Shown here piece by piece: positions 61,629 to 64,000 of a stretch of 64,000 nucleotides of DNA. The stretch comes from Flavobacteriaceae bacterium (GTDB lineage Bacteria > Bacteroidota > Bacteroidia > Flavobacteriales > Flavobacteriaceae), in assembly GCA_013214065.1 (NCBI GenBank), contig JABSPK010000005.1:186001-250000 (forward strand), written 5' to 3'. Numbering within the stretch: position 1 is the stretch's first letter; each line of letters opens with the position of its first letter. Below the pieces are notes generated by a model, which did not search any database, had not been told where the DNA came from, and saw only the letters and a list, made by a program, of their open reading frames with translations. A program made the position numbers and the translations under genes.

Positions 61629-62894
61629 ATGGCACGTAATCATTGGTGCGTACTGATTTTATTGCTGTATGGCCTTTGTTACGGCCAAGAAGGGGTGGTC
61701 GTTGATGTCAAATTCCAAGGAAACAAAAAGACCCACACCGACTTTCTCAAGACACTCGCCAAACTAAAACCAGGTATGGCCCTTGACTCGGTCGCCATGC
61801 AAGAAGATATCCTTCGATTGCGACGGCTTCCTTCGGTATCGCATGCCTATTTCCAGGTGTTCGAAGCCAATGCGAGCGGTGAATACAATGTCTTTTACAA
61901 CATTGAGGAGAATTTCACACTGATCCCCTTCGCTAGTGTCTACACCTCGAACAACGATGAGTTCGCCTTTCGGGTCGGGCTACAGGAGTTTAATTTTTTG
62001 GGGAGGAACATCACACTTGGGGGGTTTTACCAATATGATATCTTCAATTCGTTCGGGGCGCATATCAGGGCACCCTACCTCTTCGGACCAAAATGGGGAT
62101 TGGCACTGAGTTACCAAGATCTGACTACCCAAGAGCCCGTTTTTTTGGATAACGGTACGGCCGATTACAAATACAACAACGAATCGATCGAATTGCTCGC
62201 CCTTTACGAATTCAACGCCAAGAACCGGATTGAATTCGGGATCAATTTCTTTACCGAGGACTACGAATACCTTTCGGGGAGTACCGATCCCGACGTGCCT
62301 TTGGCATTGAACGTCGACAAGTACCTGTTCAAGTTGATCTATAATTTTGACAACATCGAATACTACTACCAGTACCTCTCGGGTTTTCGCAGTATCCTGA
62401 ACTTACAGTATGTACAAAGTAGTGATACGCGGTTGCCTGAATTCGTCATCGGGTTCAATGATTTTTCCTATTTCAAACGTATCGGTGCGCGCGGTAATTG
62501 GGCTTCAAGGCTACGTCTGGGCCTTTCGAGTAATATAGACACCCCTTTCGCTCCCTTTGCGGTCGACAATAACCTCAATATCCGAGGGGTAGGCAATACC
62601 ATCGATCGCGGTACCGCGGCAATCGTATTGAACACGGAGTATCGGCATACCCTGGTCGATAAAGATTGGTTTGTGTTGCAAGGCAATGTCTTTATCGATG
62701 GAGGGAGCTGGCGCAATCCCGGAGGGGACTTGGGTGATTTCGGTGATAGCCAAAACCTGAGGGTCTATCCGGGTGTAGGTATCCGCTTTATCCATAAGCG
62801 TATCTTCAATGCCATCTTCAGGATCGACTACGGTCACGGCATCACCAACGATGCCACCCGAGGGGTTGTTTTTGGTATCGGACAATATTTCTAA
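61629..62894 (+). CDS. BamA/TamA (Omp85) family protein with a single POTRA domain
   Basis: A 421-residue outer-membrane protein. Signal peptide 1-20 (LLYGLCYG), one POTRA domain (about 22-98, VVDVKFQGNKKTHTDFLKT) and a 16-strand barrel (about 105-421). The conserved Omp85 loop reads LNIRGVGNT, equivalent to VRGF/Y, and the protein ends FGIGQYF. With one POTRA it is much smaller than BamA (five) and resembles two-partner-secretion or other accessory Omp85 proteins. It follows the GH113-like gene by 10 bp, which suggests that it inserts or exports a partner from this cluster. Confidence 0.87.
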   Translation: MARNHWCVLILLLYGLCYGQEGVVVDVKFQGNKKTHTDFLKTLAKLKPGMALDSVAMQEDILRLRRLPSVSHAYFQVFEANASGEYNVFYNIEENFTLIPFASVYTSNNDEFAFRVGLQEFNFLGRNITLGGFYQYDIFNSFGAHIRAPYLFGPKWGLALSYQDLTTQEPVFLDNGTADYKYNNESIELLALYEFNAKNRIEFGINFFTEDYEYLSGSTDPDVPLALNVDKYLFKLIYNFDNIEYYYQYLSGFRSILNLQYVQSSDTRLPEFVIGFNDFSYFKRIGARGNWASRLRLGLSSNIDTPFAPFAVDNNLNIRGVGNTIDRGTAAIVLNTEYRHTLVDKDWFVLQGNVFIDGGSWRNPGGDLGDFGDSQNLRVYPGVGIRFIHKRIFNAIFRIDYGHGITNDATRGVVFGIGQYF

Positions 62895-62921
62895 GCTCTT
62901 CTATACAATTTATCGATTTTT

Positions 62922-62952
62922 TTTGCATTTCATCGATTAGATACTATATTTG
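62922..62952 (+). promoter_or_regulatory. Perfect Bacteroidota promoter before the LysM gene
   Basis: TTTG at 62922-62925 and TATATTTG at 62945-62952 are separated by exactly 19 bp, a full match to TTTG-N19-TAnnTTTG. Transcription should start near 62959, leaving a short leader before the ATG at 62977. This gives the last gene of the cluster its own promoter. Confidence 0.8.
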
Positions 62953-62976
62953 TTGGTCCCACAGAGACATGAACTT

Positions 62977-63900
62977 ATGAAAAAAACGAATTTAATAGGC
63001 GTTTTTATGCTTTTATTCGCGGTTTTTACCACCGCCCAAGAGCAAGCGTATCCTGTAGCGGCCGAACAAGGTGATGGCATATTTTCCATCCTAAGAAAAC
63101 AAGGTCTTGACCCCGTCAAGTTCTATGCCCGGTTCGTAGCCTTGAACGAAAACAATCTTAAAAACGGCAGTGGGCTTTATCTTGGAAAAGAGTACCTCAT
63201 TCCGTACTCGGCGGATTCCTTTAAAGAGAAAGCCAAAAACGTGGTCACTTCAGATGATAGCGAATCGGCACTTTTTGATTTGGAATTGGCTTCGATCGCT
63301 CCAAAAAGCGAGCATTTGAAACACGCTGTGATCTACTTGATATCCAATACCAAAGGGACCGATAAAACCGGGGTATTGCAACGCCTGGGCAAGGAGATTA
63401 CAGTAACCCTGGCCCAAGAACTGATGGTTCATGGGGCCCAAGTCTATATCATCGACAACCCTGATAAGGAATCCGGCATTTCCGGATATGTCGATGCCGT
63501 GAATACCCGCTACCTGAAAAATCAGGGCAAGTACCAACGCCTGTTAATGATCAATTTGAACGAAGGAATGACCAAAAGCGGTTATTTCGATGTTTCGGTT
63601 TTCCATCACGACAACAACGAAGATGGAGAGCGCTTCGCCAAGAACATCCAACAAATATTGAACAAGCACCGTATCGAAAGTGATGCGCGCAAAGCCTACA
63701 CCGAAGTATTCACCGATAGCGAAAATCTCTTTTTGGCCAAGAATGTACTGCCCGCCATTACGCTCATAGATATTGGCAATTCAAAAGACCCTTCGATCGA
63801 AAGTAGGATTTCGATTCGTAACGATCAACAATTCATATCGGATATCATTGCCAATGGGGTGATGAACGACTACGCGAACTTAGCCGTGGAGACCAACTAA
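62977..63900 (+). CDS. Exported LysM-like protein with degenerate amidase-fold domain
   Basis: A 307-residue exported protein: signal peptide 1-20 (LLFAVFTTA), a LysM-like region (about 27-77, GDGIFSILRKQG and LYLGKEYLIP) and an N-acetylmuramoyl-L-alanine amidase (amidase_3)-like domain from about 115 to 305 (HAVIYLISNTKG, GKEITVTLAQELMVHGAQVY, LLMINLNEG). The zinc His residues of active amidases are missing: no His follows the first strand, and the usual SIHAN block reads MINLNEG. It is probably a peptidoglycan-binding pseudoenzyme. I use the ATG at 62977; an in-frame TTG at 62950 lies within the promoter. Confidence 0.75.
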   Translation: MKKTNLIGVFMLLFAVFTTAQEQAYPVAAEQGDGIFSILRKQGLDPVKFYARFVALNENNLKNGSGLYLGKEYLIPYSADSFKEKAKNVVTSDDSESALFDLELASIAPKSEHLKHAVIYLISNTKGTDKTGVLQRLGKEITVTLAQELMVHGAQVYIIDNPDKESGISGYVDAVNTRYLKNQGKYQRLLMINLNEGMTKSGYFDVSVFHHDNNEDGERFAKNIQQILNKHRIESDARKAYTEVFTDSENLFLAKNVLPAITLIDIGNSKDPSIESRISIRNDQQFISDIIANGVMNDYANLAVETN

Positions 63901-63923
63901 ACTTAGTCCCCCATTGTATTAAG

Positions 63924-63960
63924 GCCCTTTTCATTACCCCTAATGAACAGGGCTTTTCCT
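63924..63960 (+). terminator. Rho-independent terminator after the LysM gene
   Basis: GCCC (63924-63927) and TTCATT (63930-63935) pair with AATGAA (63942-63947) and GGGC (63950-63953), with a TT/CA internal position, followed by TTTTCCTT. It lies 23 bp after the stop codon and is well placed to end the plus-strand cluster. Confidence 0.75.
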
Positions 63961-64000
63961 TATCAACTCGCGCTTTAGGCCAGGATCTTTTTTTGATAAT

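Noticed and set aside
1-64000. CRISPR arrays, tRNA or rRNA genes, insertion sequences, prophage or integrase genes
   Set aside because: I looked for direct repeats with spacers, cloverleaf-like CCA-ended segments and transposase motifs in the gaps and found none; the gaps are mostly short.

Overview
The window looks like a chromosomal segment of a marine-type Bacteroidota, most probably a member of the Flavobacteriaceae. The evidence is a SusC/SusD pair, many lipoproteins whose mature N-terminus has the acidic/lysine-rich surface-export signature (for example CKKE, CTDNE), outer-membrane proteins ending in Phe, Bacteroidota-type promoters (TTTG-N19-TAnnTTTG; a perfect one lies at 62922-62952), a mevalonate isoprenoid route and the Bacteroidota-type arginine operon with an ArgF'-like (N-succinylornithine) carbamoyltransferase. 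I found no rRNA, tRNA, CRISPR array, insertion sequence or phage gene. Every long gene appears intact; the leftmost one runs off the window edge.

Layout. 1-9344 (minus): three tandem, very similar ~1100-residue lipoproteins made of FG-GAP/VCBS repeats with an ASPIC/UnbV domain. 9487-14211 (minus): SusD and SusC with a terminator. 14571-19877 (plus): LacI-type regulator, GH65 phosphorylase and surface GH13 amylase; a LacI-type palindrome lies in the divergent gap. Together these form an alpha-glucan/maltose utilisation locus. 19936-25423: small membrane protein, glycerophosphodiesterase lipoprotein, HI0933-type flavoprotein, GlpF, GlpK and a DUF1697 protein. 25426-34334: TspO, mevalonate decarboxylase, GHMP kinase, UbiA prenyltransferase and nitrilase (isoprenoid block), then an S9 peptidase, a 23S pseudouridine synthase and a cupin. 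34240-41323 (minus): SnoaL-like lipoprotein, three AraC regulators, X-Pro dipeptidyl-peptidase, a mutarotase-fold protein, an SDR and a VOC protein.

41401-51508 (minus): an arginine operon in the order GNAT-argG-argC-proC-argD-argF'-argB-argE-[NAD(P)-binding protein]-argH-pdxH, many genes overlapping by 1-26 bp, preceded by a GC-rich leader with several hairpins. The GNAT protein is the natural candidate for the first, N-acylglutamate-forming step.

51722-58694 (minus) is a compact six-gene unit: FAD/NAD oxidoreductase, NapH/CcoG-like membrane polyferredoxin, a MORN/YwqK-like secreted protein, a DPM1-like prenyl-phosphate sugar synthase, a CslA/CESA-like processive GT2 and a GT-C (MptB/PIG-M-like) transferase. 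Divergent from it, 58931-63900 (plus) encodes a DUF547 protein, an outer-membrane barrel, a GH113-like lipoprotein, a one-POTRA Omp85 protein and a LysM plus degenerate-amidase protein. I consider this divergent pair (membrane redox plus mannan-type glycan synthesis on one side, and a glycanase with Omp85 outer-membrane machinery on the other) the best candidate in the window for an undescribed system; the functional link is inference from gene order. Four convergent gene pairs between 22.5 and 33.8 kb are separated by only 1-3 bp, a pattern that also deserves a look.
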